Shown: positions 44,757-53,969 of the stretch, piece by piece
Layout: the number at the start of each line of letters is the position of its first letter
How positions within the stretch are numbered: the first letter of the stretch is position 1
Source of the DNA: Candidatus Saccharimonadota bacterium
GTDB taxonomy: Bacteria > Patescibacteriota > Saccharimonadia > Saccharimonadales > Saccharimonadaceae
Assembly: GCA_017514805.1 (NCBI GenBank)
Contig: JAFWIP010000002.1
Location: 100,696 to 164,695, forward strand
DNA: 64,000 nucleotides
Direction of reading: 5' to 3'
The notes under the pieces: model-generated
The model's database searches: none
What the model was told of the DNA's origin: nothing
What the model saw: only the letters and a program-made list of their open reading frames with translations
Translations under genes and position numbers: made by a program

Positions 44757-46592
44757 ATGTCAGAGCAAAAACGTAGTCACGGTTTTCGCCTTGGAAAACG
44801 CAAAAAAGATGAACAAAACTACCCGCGCATTTCATTGAAATCGATTTTCTACGTTTTGCGCATTTATCGAAAGGCAGTCGGACCAAAACACATATTCTTT
44901 GTATTTTATCGAATATATAATTCGGTAATTTCTACAATCACGGCTGTCCTTTCTGGTGCTGCCGTTACAAGTATTGTTGGTGCAATTTTGACGCATGATT
45001 TTACGCCATTTATTATTATTGCACTCATTCTTCTTGGCGTAGAGATTTTGAACGTTGTCCTTCGCGCTCTTAATAATTACCTCTCCTTAACGACCACACA
45101 AGACGTGATCATCTATGTTGGTGAACAGATAGCAATTAAATACATCCAAATCCCACTCAAAATCCGTGAGAGTAGGGAATTCGCCGATAAATTTAATCGC
45201 GTCCAAGATTTTGCCGGTTCGCTTCAATTCGTGTCTGAAAGCATCGTTGGTGTAGTATCGAGCGTTATTAGTCTCATTTCTGTAATCATTGCCACCCTAG
45301 CGATTTCTCCTTGGATTACGTTGATTATGTTCGTCGCAGCTATTCCGGCATCAGTCTTGAACCTTCGCCTTGCAGCGATTCAGCGTCGCAACTGGCGTGA
45401 ATTTACGCGCGATCGTCGTGTGGCTTGGGCGATTGAGCAGAAAATCACCAACTCAAACAATGCCCTCGAAATCGAAATGAATGGCCTTTCTAATCATCTC
45501 GTTCACAAGATGATTAAGGCGCGTCGTCGCAGCCAGGAGCAGGACATTGTTTATCATCGTCGTTTTCTTCTACCGGGCTTCGGCGCAGATATGCTCGAAT
45601 CGCTCGCGAGTTTTGGCGTGTTAATTTTCGTTGCGATTCAAATTATTCTCGAAAATCTCGAAATTGGCCAATTCCTTACTATTCGTACTCTCATTACGCA
45701 ATTAAATAGTAATATATCTGGACTATTTCATAGCATTTCGAATGTTAGCAGCTACCTTGTGAACTCGACGGACTATATGGAATACATGGAGACGCCAAAT
45801 CGTCCAAATGGTGATATTAAAATAGCTAGTACTCCAAAGATTGAATTCAAGAATGTTTCGTTTACTTATCCGAATGCGAGCGCAAAGGCTCTTGATGATA
45901 TTAACTTTACTCTTAACCCTGGCGATTCACTTGCTATTGTCGGCGAAAATGGCGCCGGCAAAACTACGCTCATAAAGTTGCTCATTGGCGCCTACGAGCC
46001 ATCTGACGGTGTAATTCTCGTAAACGACGAGCCGCTTTCGCGCATTGATCGCGAAAGCTATCTAAAGCAGCTCGGTGCGTTATTCCAGGATTATGCACGC
46101 TACGAATTTGCGACGCTTGGCGAAAACGTTTGGTTCGGCGATGTGACAAAACAATATTCAGCAAAGGAAGTTAATCAGGCTCTCAAAGAAGCAGACCTAG
46201 ATACTCTCGCAAAGAGCTATGAAAAAGGCCTCGATCAAATCATGTCGAAAGATTTTGACAACAAGAATGCGACGGATTTGTCTGGCGGACAATGGCAACG
46301 CCTAAGCATTGCGCGCGCGTTCTTCCGTTCGCCGAATGTCTTGCTGCTAGATGAGCCAACCGCTGCGATTGATGCTGAAGCGGAATATCGAATCTTCCAG
46401 AACATTCTCGCTCGCCAGAAAGGTAAATCTACGATTATTATTTCGCACCGTTTTTCGACCGTGCGCAAAGCCAAGGAAATCATCGTACTCGATAAAGGCC
46501 AGATAATCGAGGCGGGCACTCACGAAGAATTAATTGCCGCCAAGGGTCATTATCGCGAAATGTTTGAGCTCCAGGCGGAAGGCTATAATTAG
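44757..46592 (+). CDS. ABC exporter, fused membrane and ATPase domains
   Basis: A 611-aa half-transporter of the ABCB/MsbA-like type. Residues about 45-335 hold six TM helices; the nucleotide-binding domain begins near 360 with Walker A GENGAGKT (396-403), signature LSGGQWQR, Walker B VLLLDEP and an H-loop His in IISHRFST. It could export a lipid, peptide or drug; the substrate is unknown. It forms an operon with glmS and would work as a homodimer. Confidence 0.9.
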   Translation: MSEQKRSHGFRLGKRKKDEQNYPRISLKSIFYVLRIYRKAVGPKHIFFVFYRIYNSVISTITAVLSGAAVTSIVGAILTHDFTPFIIIALILLGVEILNVVLRALNNYLSLTTTQDVIIYVGEQIAIKYIQIPLKIRESREFADKFNRVQDFAGSLQFVSESIVGVVSSVISLISVIIATLAISPWITLIMFVAAIPASVLNLRLAAIQRRNWREFTRDRRVAWAIEQKITNSNNALEIEMNGLSNHLVHKMIKARRRSQEQDIVYHRRFLLPGFGADMLESLASFGVLIFVAIQIILENLEIGQFLTIRTLITQLNSNISGLFHSISNVSSYLVNSTDYMEYMETPNRPNGDIKIASTPKIEFKNVSFTYPNASAKALDDINFTLNPGDSLAIVGENGAGKTTLIKLLIGAYEPSDGVILVNDEPLSRIDRESYLKQLGALFQDYARYEFATLGENVWFGDVTKQYSAKEVNQALKEADLDTLAKSYEKGLDQIMSKDFDNKNATDLSGGQWQRLSIARAFFRSPNVLLLDEPTAAIDAEAEYRIFQNILARQKGKSTIIISHRFSTVRKAKEIIVLDKGQIIEAGTHEELIAAKGHYREMFELQAEGYN

Positions 46593-46598
46593 CTATCA

Positions 46599-46674
46599 TT
46601 GACGAACGGGATAAAATAGAGTAAAATAACCATAACAATTTTGCAAAAATAAATAGGTCAAAACAAGGTCAAAA
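46599..46674 (+). promoter_or_regulatory. Conserved promoter and 5'UTR of surface paralogue 1
   Basis: TTGACG (46599-46604), a 17-bp spacer and TAAAAT (46622-46627). The UTR from 46628 is nearly identical to that at 48724, including two GGTCAAAA copies 11 nt apart (46656 and 46667), the second overlapping the AAGG presumed SD. The phasing of one helical turn suggests a regulator site or an RNA-level control element. Confidence 0.6.
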
Positions 46675-48690
46675 ATGAAGCGTTTCAAATCTATGTCGCT
46701 TAAGAATAAGCGAAAGCTAGCCATTGCTGGTATCGGTTTTGTCGTCATAGCAATTGGCGGCACGATTGCTTATAACCAGACGACTGCAATCTTTGGCAAT
46801 AAATTTAAACTCGGAGGAGATCAAATTGAGGCAGTAGATATTGTTCCTCCGGTCGACGATTGGCAGCCATGCCAAGAATATCCGAAAACCGCTGCGGTAA
46901 CCAACAGGAACGACACGCCTCGCTACGTGAGAATGAAGATTAATGATTATTGGCGCGTACAGAATAGCCAGCAGACCGATCATGAAACTTCTGACCTTGC
47001 AATGACTTGGACCGACAACTCCGGCACTCATTCCTATGCCTTCTATAATCTTCAGAACCAAGACAAATGGGAACTTAAGAGCGACGGGTACTATTATTAC
47101 TATCAGCCGCTCGCTGCTGGTGCCACAACTGAATCGCTCATTAAATCTGCCGAGTTCAATTGCGACGCAAACTTGGCTGGTGAAATGACCTATAGCCAGG
47201 ACGGCCATGTCGCAGAAAATACTCAATCTAATTATTCTGATTCTGAATATCATGTATATGTGATCTTTGAGACGAGCGACGTTGCATACCCAGAACCGCG
47301 CCACGTAGTTGATTGCGATAATGCAACCGAGCTTTACGATATCATTGCTTGTCAAACTCTTGGCCCAGATGATAATACTACATTTGGCACGTCAGCAACC
47401 TTTGACGATAATCGCATCGGCGTCAGTACCTATGCCTCTACGAAAGACGACGAATATCCAGTCTATTATTATCGCTCCGGCGTCAATACAAACTATGTAG
47501 ATTTTGCGGATAAGTGTTGGCAGGTTCTTCGCACGACTAGCACTGGCGGCGTCAAATTAATGTATTCTGGCAACATGTCTACGGTTCAAGTTGGCGCGGA
47601 TGAATATGTCAGAGCATGTTCTAGCGGTGAAGTATTGACGTCGAAGTTTAATGCCAATTATCAGAACATGCATCAGGACTCAATGAACCTCAACTATGCC
47701 GGCTATATGTATGGCGACCATGAAAATGCGGTTCCGCATGAGGATGACAACTATATGTATGAGACTTTCTATACTTCGACTGGCGACCGTAATAATCCAG
47801 AAATGTGGTTTGCAAATGACGTTAGCTGGGATGGCGAAAAATATCATCTTGTTGGCGAGAAAAAAGTAATTAAGTTCTGGCAGGGGAACTATAATAATCC
47901 CCCTGAGGATAGCTATCTAGACGTGATGGCGGGGCATCGCTATACTTGTCGCGGACCAGTTGATGAATGTGAATATGTTGACTATATGGTCTCGGTCACT
48001 AGTGGCACTCAGGCCTCGTATGCCGTTTCTCTATATAATGGTGACAATATAGAGGACTACAAGCGTCATATGCATGAAAACCTTCATGACTCAACAATAA
48101 AAACTGTTGTGGATGGTTGGTATAGAGATAATCTAAGCAGCCATTCAGATATGATTGAGGATACTGTATATTGTGCCGAACGCGATATTCGCGGTGGTGG
48201 TATGTCAGGTAAAGATTTCATTCAGGAAAATGTCGGTCAAAGCCAGCCATACGGCGCCTATCGTGCCTTTTCTGGAAGCTTCATGCGCAATTACTACAAT
48301 CGCGACTCCGTCGTTAACAATGCGAAGCCATCCTTGGATTGTCGCAATGAGGATTCGTATACGGTCTCTAGCGCAAACGGAAACGGTGCCTTGACTTACC
48401 CAGTTGGCCTTCCATCGGCAGACGAAATTATACTGACTTATAACAACAAATGGTCTTCAATTAGCAGTAGCACGTTCTGGACTGGTACATTTGCTATGGC
48501 TTCATCTGGCAATGGCCCGAATGTATGGAACTTTTCGTCATATATAGGCAATCAGGGCAATGGTAGTCTTGAATACTCCAGTTTGAGTAACGAGCTCACT
48601 GTTATGCCGGTGATATCGCTAAAACCTGGAGCTAAAGTAGTTTCTGGCAATGGAAACTCATGGAATGCTCCATACAGGATAGAGGAGTAG
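46675..48690 (+). CDS. SipW-type surface protein, paralogue 1
   Basis: A 671-aa exported protein. The signal region ends IGGTIAYNQT...NKF; a TasA/camelysin-like domain follows (ATNK/AVTNRN...YVRMKINDYW), shared with 35437 and 48775. From about residue 215 it matches the large Cys-containing C-terminal domain typical of such surface proteins (YPVYYYRSGV, DKCWQVLRTTSTGGVKLMY, GNGALTYPVGLPSADEI, VMPVISLKPG). Function unknown, probably adhesion or host contact. It carries the same promoter and UTR as its neighbour. Confidence 0.78.
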   Translation: MKRFKSMSLKNKRKLAIAGIGFVVIAIGGTIAYNQTTAIFGNKFKLGGDQIEAVDIVPPVDDWQPCQEYPKTAAVTNRNDTPRYVRMKINDYWRVQNSQQTDHETSDLAMTWTDNSGTHSYAFYNLQNQDKWELKSDGYYYYYQPLAAGATTESLIKSAEFNCDANLAGEMTYSQDGHVAENTQSNYSDSEYHVYVIFETSDVAYPEPRHVVDCDNATELYDIIACQTLGPDDNTTFGTSATFDDNRIGVSTYASTKDDEYPVYYYRSGVNTNYVDFADKCWQVLRTTSTGGVKLMYSGNMSTVQVGADEYVRACSSGEVLTSKFNANYQNMHQDSMNLNYAGYMYGDHENAVPHEDDNYMYETFYTSTGDRNNPEMWFANDVSWDGEKYHLVGEKKVIKFWQGNYNNPPEDSYLDVMAGHRYTCRGPVDECEYVDYMVSVTSGTQASYAVSLYNGDNIEDYKRHMHENLHDSTIKTVVDGWYRDNLSSHSDMIEDTVYCAERDIRGGGMSGKDFIQENVGQSQPYGAYRAFSGSFMRNYYNRDSVVNNAKPSLDCRNEDSYTVSSANGNGALTYPVGLPSADEIILTYNNKWSSISSSTFWTGTFAMASSGNGPNVWNFSSYIGNQGNGSLEYSSLSNELTVMPVISLKPGAKVVSGNGNSWNAPYRIEE

Positions 48691-48694
48691 CGCA

Positions 48695-48774
48695 TTGACT
48701 GGCGCACGCTATTGAGTTATAATAACCATAACAATTTTTGCAAAAATAAATAGGTCAAAATAAGGTCAAAAACA
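48695..48774 (+). promoter_or_regulatory. Conserved promoter and 5'UTR of surface paralogue 2
   Basis: TTGACT (48695-48700), a 17-bp spacer and TATAAT (48718-48723), then a UTR almost identical to that of the upstream paralogue, with the same spaced GGTCAAAA pair. The duplication covers promoter -10, UTR and coding start. Confidence 0.6.
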
Positions 48775-50763
48775 ATGAAGCGTTTCAAATCCCTTTCGCT
48801 CAAGAAAAAGCGAACTCTTGCCATTGCGGGCATGTCAGTATTAACTCTAGCTATTGTAGGAACTATTGCCTACAACCAAGATGCAATGTTCTTTGCTAAT
48901 ATCTTCCGTGCTCAGGATGATGTCGTAGAATTCACAGAGACCTTCAACTCTCCAGAAGATTGGCAACCATGCCAAGAAATAGATAAGACTGCCATTGCAA
49001 CCAACAAGAACGCTACTCCACGCTACGCAAGAATGAAGATCAATGAGTACTGGCGCACTAAAGACACTACTACTCCAATCACTGACCATGAAACGACTGA
49101 CCTACCACTCACTTGGAACGATTCAGGCACAGACAAACACTATGCCGTAATAAACACTCAGAATGACGACAAATGGGAACTAAAGAACGATGGCTGGTAT
49201 TACTACAAAACTACCCTCGCTCAAAACGAATCTACCCTCTCACTCCTCAAATCCGTCACTTTTAACTGCGAAGTAAATACTGTGGGCGAAATCCGCTACA
49301 GCGCAGATGGCCAATCTGGTGAATCTATCCCGAATGACTATGCTGAAGCTAACTACCACCTCTACATTACTTTCCAGATGAGCGATGAAGAGTATCCAGA
49401 GCCACGTCACATAATCGATTGCGATAATGCAACCGAGCTTTACGATATTATTGCTTGCCGAACTTTGGGTCCAGACGACGATAAGACATTCGGTACGAAC
49501 GCAAGCTACGACAGCAGTGTGTATGGCGTAAACACTTACGCGCCAACTAAGGACGATAATTATCCTGTTTATTATTACCGCTCGAGCGTATGGAACAATA
49601 CAGTTCTATTTGCGGGCAAATGCTGGCAAGCTGTACGTACCACGAGTACCGGCGGCGTAAAGCTAATCTATAATGGCAATCCGATTGGCGAATATGGCAA
49701 CATGTGTAATTATTACAGCTCGGACATCGGTATCCTAACCGACTATCAATTATCTACTGCGGAAGATAAGGAGTCGCTACGAAAGATTGGTTATATGTAT
49801 GGCGATCCTGTAAATACTGTTGAGCGACCATATCGTGGCTATGTATCTAGCAACATATCGAATAACTGGAGCACTTCTGATCCAAGCAAATATAGTTCGC
49901 TGACTTTTGCCGAAGATGTCGAATGGGATGGTGAGAAATATATACTAACCGGTGATTTATTTGAAATGACTGACCGTTGGTCTGACGGCGAAAGAGTTAG
50001 CGACGGACACAGATATACTTGCTATAAGCATGGCACCGAATGTGAACAGGTTGATTATCTGGATTATATTTCGGGTTCGGATCTTGGAGAAAGCACTGCA
50101 ATCACATTCAGCAATGGCGAGACAATCGAGCAATATCTTGATCAGATATCTACGAACGACCACAGTTCTCTGGCTAAGCAGGTAGTAGATGATTGGTATG
50201 CCGACAACATGGCTAGCTATACCAACAAATTAGAAGATACTGTATTCTGCAGTGATCGTCGAACATGGAAAGGTGGCGTCACAAAATACGCAAGCATCAA
50301 TGATGTCTATAATCTCTCACGGCGCGCATATTACAAAGGCTATGAGCGATTAGGCAATGAATATACTTCTGACGTTCGTGCGACTCCAGACTTATCATGC
50401 AGCAACGTTCGTGATTCGTTTACCGTTTCGGAGAGCAATGGTAATGGCGTTCTAACTTATCCAGTCGGTTTGCTTACTGCTGACGAGGCACTGCTTTCCT
50501 ATGATAGTACGGAGTCATATCTCAATAAGAACAACTCTCGTTCTTGGACAATGACGCCTGGCGGTTCGAGCAATGCGGACAATATATGGGTATTTTCATT
50601 CAGCGGTGGTAGCAGAGGTCTATATCCATTCCATTATGGCGGAAAGATTTATGGGGATTCATTATCTGATCCTGTTTACGCCAGACCAGTAGTTTCACTA
50701 AAACCGGGTACAGTCGTAAAGTCTGGCAACGGCGACACGAGCTCCCCTTGGGTTATAGAGTAA
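48775..50763 (+). CDS. SipW-type surface protein, paralogue 2
   Basis: A 662-aa homologue of the preceding gene along its full length: the same signal (IVGTIAYNQ), TasA/camelysin-like domain (ATNKNATPRYARMKINEYW), and C-terminal domain (YPVYYYRSSV, GKCWQAVRTTSTGGVKLIYNG, GNGVLTYPVGLLTADEA, ARPVVSLKPG). The central and C-terminal parts have diverged more than the promoter and first 40 codons, suggesting diversifying selection or conversion at the 5' end. It has its own promoter. Confidence 0.78.
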   Translation: MKRFKSLSLKKKRTLAIAGMSVLTLAIVGTIAYNQDAMFFANIFRAQDDVVEFTETFNSPEDWQPCQEIDKTAIATNKNATPRYARMKINEYWRTKDTTTPITDHETTDLPLTWNDSGTDKHYAVINTQNDDKWELKNDGWYYYKTTLAQNESTLSLLKSVTFNCEVNTVGEIRYSADGQSGESIPNDYAEANYHLYITFQMSDEEYPEPRHIIDCDNATELYDIIACRTLGPDDDKTFGTNASYDSSVYGVNTYAPTKDDNYPVYYYRSSVWNNTVLFAGKCWQAVRTTSTGGVKLIYNGNPIGEYGNMCNYYSSDIGILTDYQLSTAEDKESLRKIGYMYGDPVNTVERPYRGYVSSNISNNWSTSDPSKYSSLTFAEDVEWDGEKYILTGDLFEMTDRWSDGERVSDGHRYTCYKHGTECEQVDYLDYISGSDLGESTAITFSNGETIEQYLDQISTNDHSSLAKQVVDDWYADNMASYTNKLEDTVFCSDRRTWKGGVTKYASINDVYNLSRRAYYKGYERLGNEYTSDVRATPDLSCSNVRDSFTVSESNGNGVLTYPVGLLTADEALLSYDSTESYLNKNNSRSWTMTPGGSSNADNIWVFSFSGGSRGLYPFHYGGKIYGDSLSDPVYARPVVSLKPGTVVKSGNGDTSSPWVIE

Positions 50764-50785
50764 AGACCAGTGGTATAATTAGTGC

Positions 50786-51211
50786 ATGGCAAAGACCAAA
50801 AAACCGACTGCGCAAAAAGTCGTCAATCGCCGTGCGCATTATGACTATAATCTCTCCGATAAACTAGAAGTCGGTATGGTTTTAACGGGCCCGCAGGTTC
50901 GCCTGATTCGCGACCGTCACGCTCAATTAAAAGGCACTTACGTTACGCTTCGTCGTGGCGAGCTCTGGCTGCTCGGCCTAACGCTCGGCACTGAGACAGA
51001 GACGGATATTAAACTTCTTGCTACTAAAAAACAAATTGCCGGACTCGACCGCGCTAAGCAACAGGGTAACACTATCGTTCCGGTCGAATTATTACCGCTC
51101 AAACGCCACATTAAACTCATCATTGCTGTTGGTGAAGGTAAGAAAAAATACGACAAGCGTCAGACCATCAAGAATCGTGATCTCGACCGAGAATCAAAAC
51201 GTTTCCGATAA
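50786..51211 (+). CDS. smpB: SsrA-binding protein SmpB
   Basis: A 141-aa tmRNA partner for ribosome rescue. Typical motifs: NRRAHYDYNLSDKLEVGMVL, GPQVRLIRD..A.LKG.YV near residues 35-50, and the basic C-terminal GKKKYDKRQTIKNRDLDRES. TATAAT at 50774-50779 is only 6 nt from the ATG, so the mRNA is probably leaderless. Confidence 0.95.
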   Translation: MAKTKKPTAQKVVNRRAHYDYNLSDKLEVGMVLTGPQVRLIRDRHAQLKGTYVTLRRGELWLLGLTLGTETETDIKLLATKKQIAGLDRAKQQGNTIVPVELLPLKRHIKLIIAVGEGKKKYDKRQTIKNRDLDRESKRFR

Positions 51212-51269
51212 GAGAGAATTATGGTATAATATATTCTTGTAAATAATATTGTTTTTAATGGAGTAAAAA

Positions 51270-53036
51270 ATGCGGTCCCTAGCAAAAGATCTTACTGTCA
51301 AATCTGGAAAAGTTGAATTGGCCGGCTGGGTAAATTCCCGTCGCGACCACGGTGGCCTCATTTTTATTGATTTGCGTGACCATACTGGCGTCATTCAGCT
51401 CGTTATTGATCCTCAGACCAAGGAGGCTTTCGAGCTTGCCGAGCATCTCCGTGATGAATTTGTGATTCGCGCCGAGGGCACCGTCCGTCAGCGTGGCGAG
51501 GGGCTCGAGAACCCAAATATTCCAACCGGCAACATTGAAGTCGTCGTTGAGTCTATGGAACTCCTCAACCGCTCCGAGGCACTCCCAGTTTCTACTCATG
51601 ATGAAGGCGCTGAGACCGGCGAAGATCTCCGTCTCAAGTACCGCTATCTTGATTTGCGCCGCCCAAGCATGCAGGCTCGCCTTGCACGCCGCTCTGAGTA
51701 TTATCGCATTCTTCGTAACTATATGTATGATCATGATTTCGAAGAAATCACTACTCCAATTCTCGCTAACTCTAGCCCAGAAGGCGCACGTGACTTTATT
51801 ATCCCATCTCGTCTCCGCCCAGGTCAGTTTTATGCTTTGCCACAGGCACCACAACAGTTCAAACAGCTTCTAATGGTAGGTGGCGTTCCGCGCTACTTCC
51901 AAATTGCGCCATGTTTCCGCGACGAGGATCCACGCGCAGACCGTCTCTATGGCGAATTCTATCAGCTCGACTGCGAGATGGCTTTTGTCGATGATGGTGA
52001 AGTTGTTCGCAAAGAAATGGAACCACTCATCAAAAAGCTCGCAACTGAATTTGCTGGCAAAAAGCTTCTCAGTGAGGATATTCCACGCATTCCATATCAG
52101 GAATCGATGGAAAAATATGGCACCGATAAGCCAGATCTTCGTTATGGCATGGAGCTCATTGATCTTACGGATGATTTGAAAGATACTCAGTTTGCAGTTT
52201 TTGCAAAGGCAGAATGCGTCAAGGCAATCTGTGTTAAAAATGGTGCTGATCTTAGCCGCTCTCAGATTGATAACTTTACTGAGCAGGCTCGCAAACTTGG
52301 TGCTGGCGGTCTCGCATATCTCACCTATACGCCAGAAGGTATCAAGTCTCCAATCGCTAAGTTCTTGAGCGAAGCCGAACTCGAGGCTATTACGAAGAAA
52401 ACTGGTGCAGAAGCTGGCGATGCTGTCTTCTTTGGTGCAGACAAGCGCGAGAAGGTCAATAAGGTTCTTGGCGCTCTCCGCATTTCTTTTGCCGATCATT
52501 TCAATCTCAAAGATCCAAACCTCGTTGCGCTCTGCTGGATTATCGACTTCCCATTCTATGAGTGGGACGACGGGGCAAAGAAACTCGACTTCGGCCACAA
52601 CCCATTCTCTATGCCAAAAGGTGGTCTCGCGGCACTCGAAGCAGCTCAGACCGACGAAGAGAAGCTCGCTATTGTTGCTGACCAGTACGATATGGTTATG
52701 AATGGCTGCGAAATCTGTTCTGGTGCCGTTCGCAACCACAGCCCAGAGATCATGTACAAGGTCTTTGGTGTTCTTGGCTATGATGAGAAATATGTTGAAG
52801 AGCGCTTTGGCGGTATGCTCAATGCCTTCAAATTCGGTGCGCCTCCACATGCTGGCTGCGCCTATGGCATCGACCGTATCTTTATGGTTCTCGAAAACAC
52901 CGAAAACATTCGCGATATTGTTGCCTTCCCGAAGAACGGTTCCGGCGCCGACCTTATGATGGGTGCTCCATCTGTTGTTGACGATTATCAGATTACCGAT
53001 TGCCATCTTCAACTCATTCCAGAAGACGAAGAGTAA
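51270..53036 (+). CDS. aspS: Aspartyl-tRNA synthetase
   Basis: A 588-aa class II synthetase with an N-terminal OB-fold (VELAGWVNSRRDHGG), motif 2 FRDEDPRADR with FYQLDCEMAF, a bacterial-type GAD insertion (about 290-410), and motif 3 GCAYGIDRIFMVL. Bacterial type; whether it also charges tRNA-Asn with Asp cannot be decided here. GGAG lies 6 nt before the ATG and a TATAAT about 40 nt upstream. Confidence 0.97.
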   Translation: MRSLAKDLTVKSGKVELAGWVNSRRDHGGLIFIDLRDHTGVIQLVIDPQTKEAFELAEHLRDEFVIRAEGTVRQRGEGLENPNIPTGNIEVVVESMELLNRSEALPVSTHDEGAETGEDLRLKYRYLDLRRPSMQARLARRSEYYRILRNYMYDHDFEEITTPILANSSPEGARDFIIPSRLRPGQFYALPQAPQQFKQLLMVGGVPRYFQIAPCFRDEDPRADRLYGEFYQLDCEMAFVDDGEVVRKEMEPLIKKLATEFAGKKLLSEDIPRIPYQESMEKYGTDKPDLRYGMELIDLTDDLKDTQFAVFAKAECVKAICVKNGADLSRSQIDNFTEQARKLGAGGLAYLTYTPEGIKSPIAKFLSEAELEAITKKTGAEAGDAVFFGADKREKVNKVLGALRISFADHFNLKDPNLVALCWIIDFPFYEWDDGAKKLDFGHNPFSMPKGGLAALEAAQTDEEKLAIVADQYDMVMNGCEICSGAVRNHSPEIMYKVFGVLGYDEKYVEERFGGMLNAFKFGAPPHAGCAYGIDRIFMVLENTENIRDIVAFPKNGSGADLMMGAPSVVDDYQITDCHLQLIPEDEE

Positions 53037-53060
53037 TACTTCTAGTGTTATAATATCTTT

Positions 53061-53576
53061 ATGAGAAAAACATTCGCTCTAGTTTCGGCTGTTGTCTTGA
53101 CCGCTACGATGGTCAATCCTGTCAGCGCCAAAACTCTCGGCGAAGAGCAGAAGGGCCTCATTTCTGCGAACTGTTCTAGCATTAAGATGCAACTTAAGAC
53201 AGTAGAAAAGTACGGCTCCAAGAGCCGCCAGCATCTTGGCGCTCAGTATGAGTCGATTTTAACGAATTTGATTATGAATCTCAATCTCCGCCTCGTGAAG
53301 AATAACCGCGCCAGTTCAGAGATTGCCGAGCAGCAGAATAGATTATCTTCTGAGCGCGAGACTTTCAAGCGAAGCTTTACTGAATATTCGCGCGAGCTAG
53401 AATCGCTCAAGAATTCCGACTGTAAATCTGATCCGCAACAATTCTATGACAAACTCCGCACTGTCCGCGATAAGCGCAACGAGATATCTGATAGTATGCA
53501 ACGCATCCGCGAGATCATTGGTCAGCATCGCGAATCTGTCGTTAAGTTACAAGAGGAGCTAAGAGATGGCCGATAG
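53061..53576 (+). CDS. Secreted coiled-coil protein
   Basis: A 171-aa protein with a clear signal peptide (cleavage near VSAKT, residue 23), then a long alpha-helical, heptad-rich region with two Cys. No known domain recognised. TATAAT at 53049-53054 is 6 nt from the ATG. It overlaps the next gene by 11 nt, so the two are co-translated and may form an envelope complex. Confidence 0.72.
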   Translation: MRKTFALVSAVVLTATMVNPVSAKTLGEEQKGLISANCSSIKMQLKTVEKYGSKSRQHLGAQYESILTNLIMNLNLRLVKNNRASSEIAEQQNRLSSERETFKRSFTEYSRELESLKNSDCKSDPQQFYDKLRTVRDKRNEISDSMQRIREIIGQHRESVVKLQEELRDGR

Positions 53577-53940
53577 TCAGAACAAACCAATCCGCGGCCG
53601 CCGCAACCTAATTATTCTTGCTGCTGGTTCTGGTTTTATTGCACTTGCGACCACGGTTGCCAGTCTACAGATTTATCGTGCCACTGGCGATATTTATCTT
53701 GATCGCTCGCGTCCAGGCTATATCTTTGATGACGAGAAGCACAGCGAAGAAGACGACCAAAAAGAGTCATTCTCGAATGAAGGCGAGATTACGGTCGAAT
53801 CTCTCGATGAATATCTAAAGGAACTTGATACTGTCATTAAGCGTGTTGATGATTCGGCAAACGATTACTCGCCAGAGCCGCTTTCGGACGATTCTCTAGG
53901 AATCTCCGTCGATAACGGCGAATTTCGTGACGACATTTAA
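53566..53940 (+). CDS. Single-TM acidic protein
   Basis: A 124-aa protein: a basic N-terminus, one TM helix (about 14-34), then an acidic extracytoplasmic tail with a short helical segment (about 65-90). Unknown function. AGGAG lies in the end of the upstream gene, 6-7 nt before its ATG. Probably partners the preceding coiled-coil protein. Confidence 0.68.
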   Translation: MADSQNKPIRGRRNLIILAAGSGFIALATTVASLQIYRATGDIYLDRSRPGYIFDDEKHSEEDDQKESFSNEGEITVESLDEYLKELDTVIKRVDDSANDYSPEPLSDDSLGISVDNGEFRDDI

Positions 53941-53943
53941 AAA

Positions 53944-53969
53944 CACTCCCGAGAGGGAGCGCTTTTTTT
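53944..53969. terminator. Intrinsic terminator
   Basis: A CTCCC-GAGA-GGGAG hairpin followed by T7, with an A-run on the other side. It lies between convergent genes. Confidence 0.82.
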
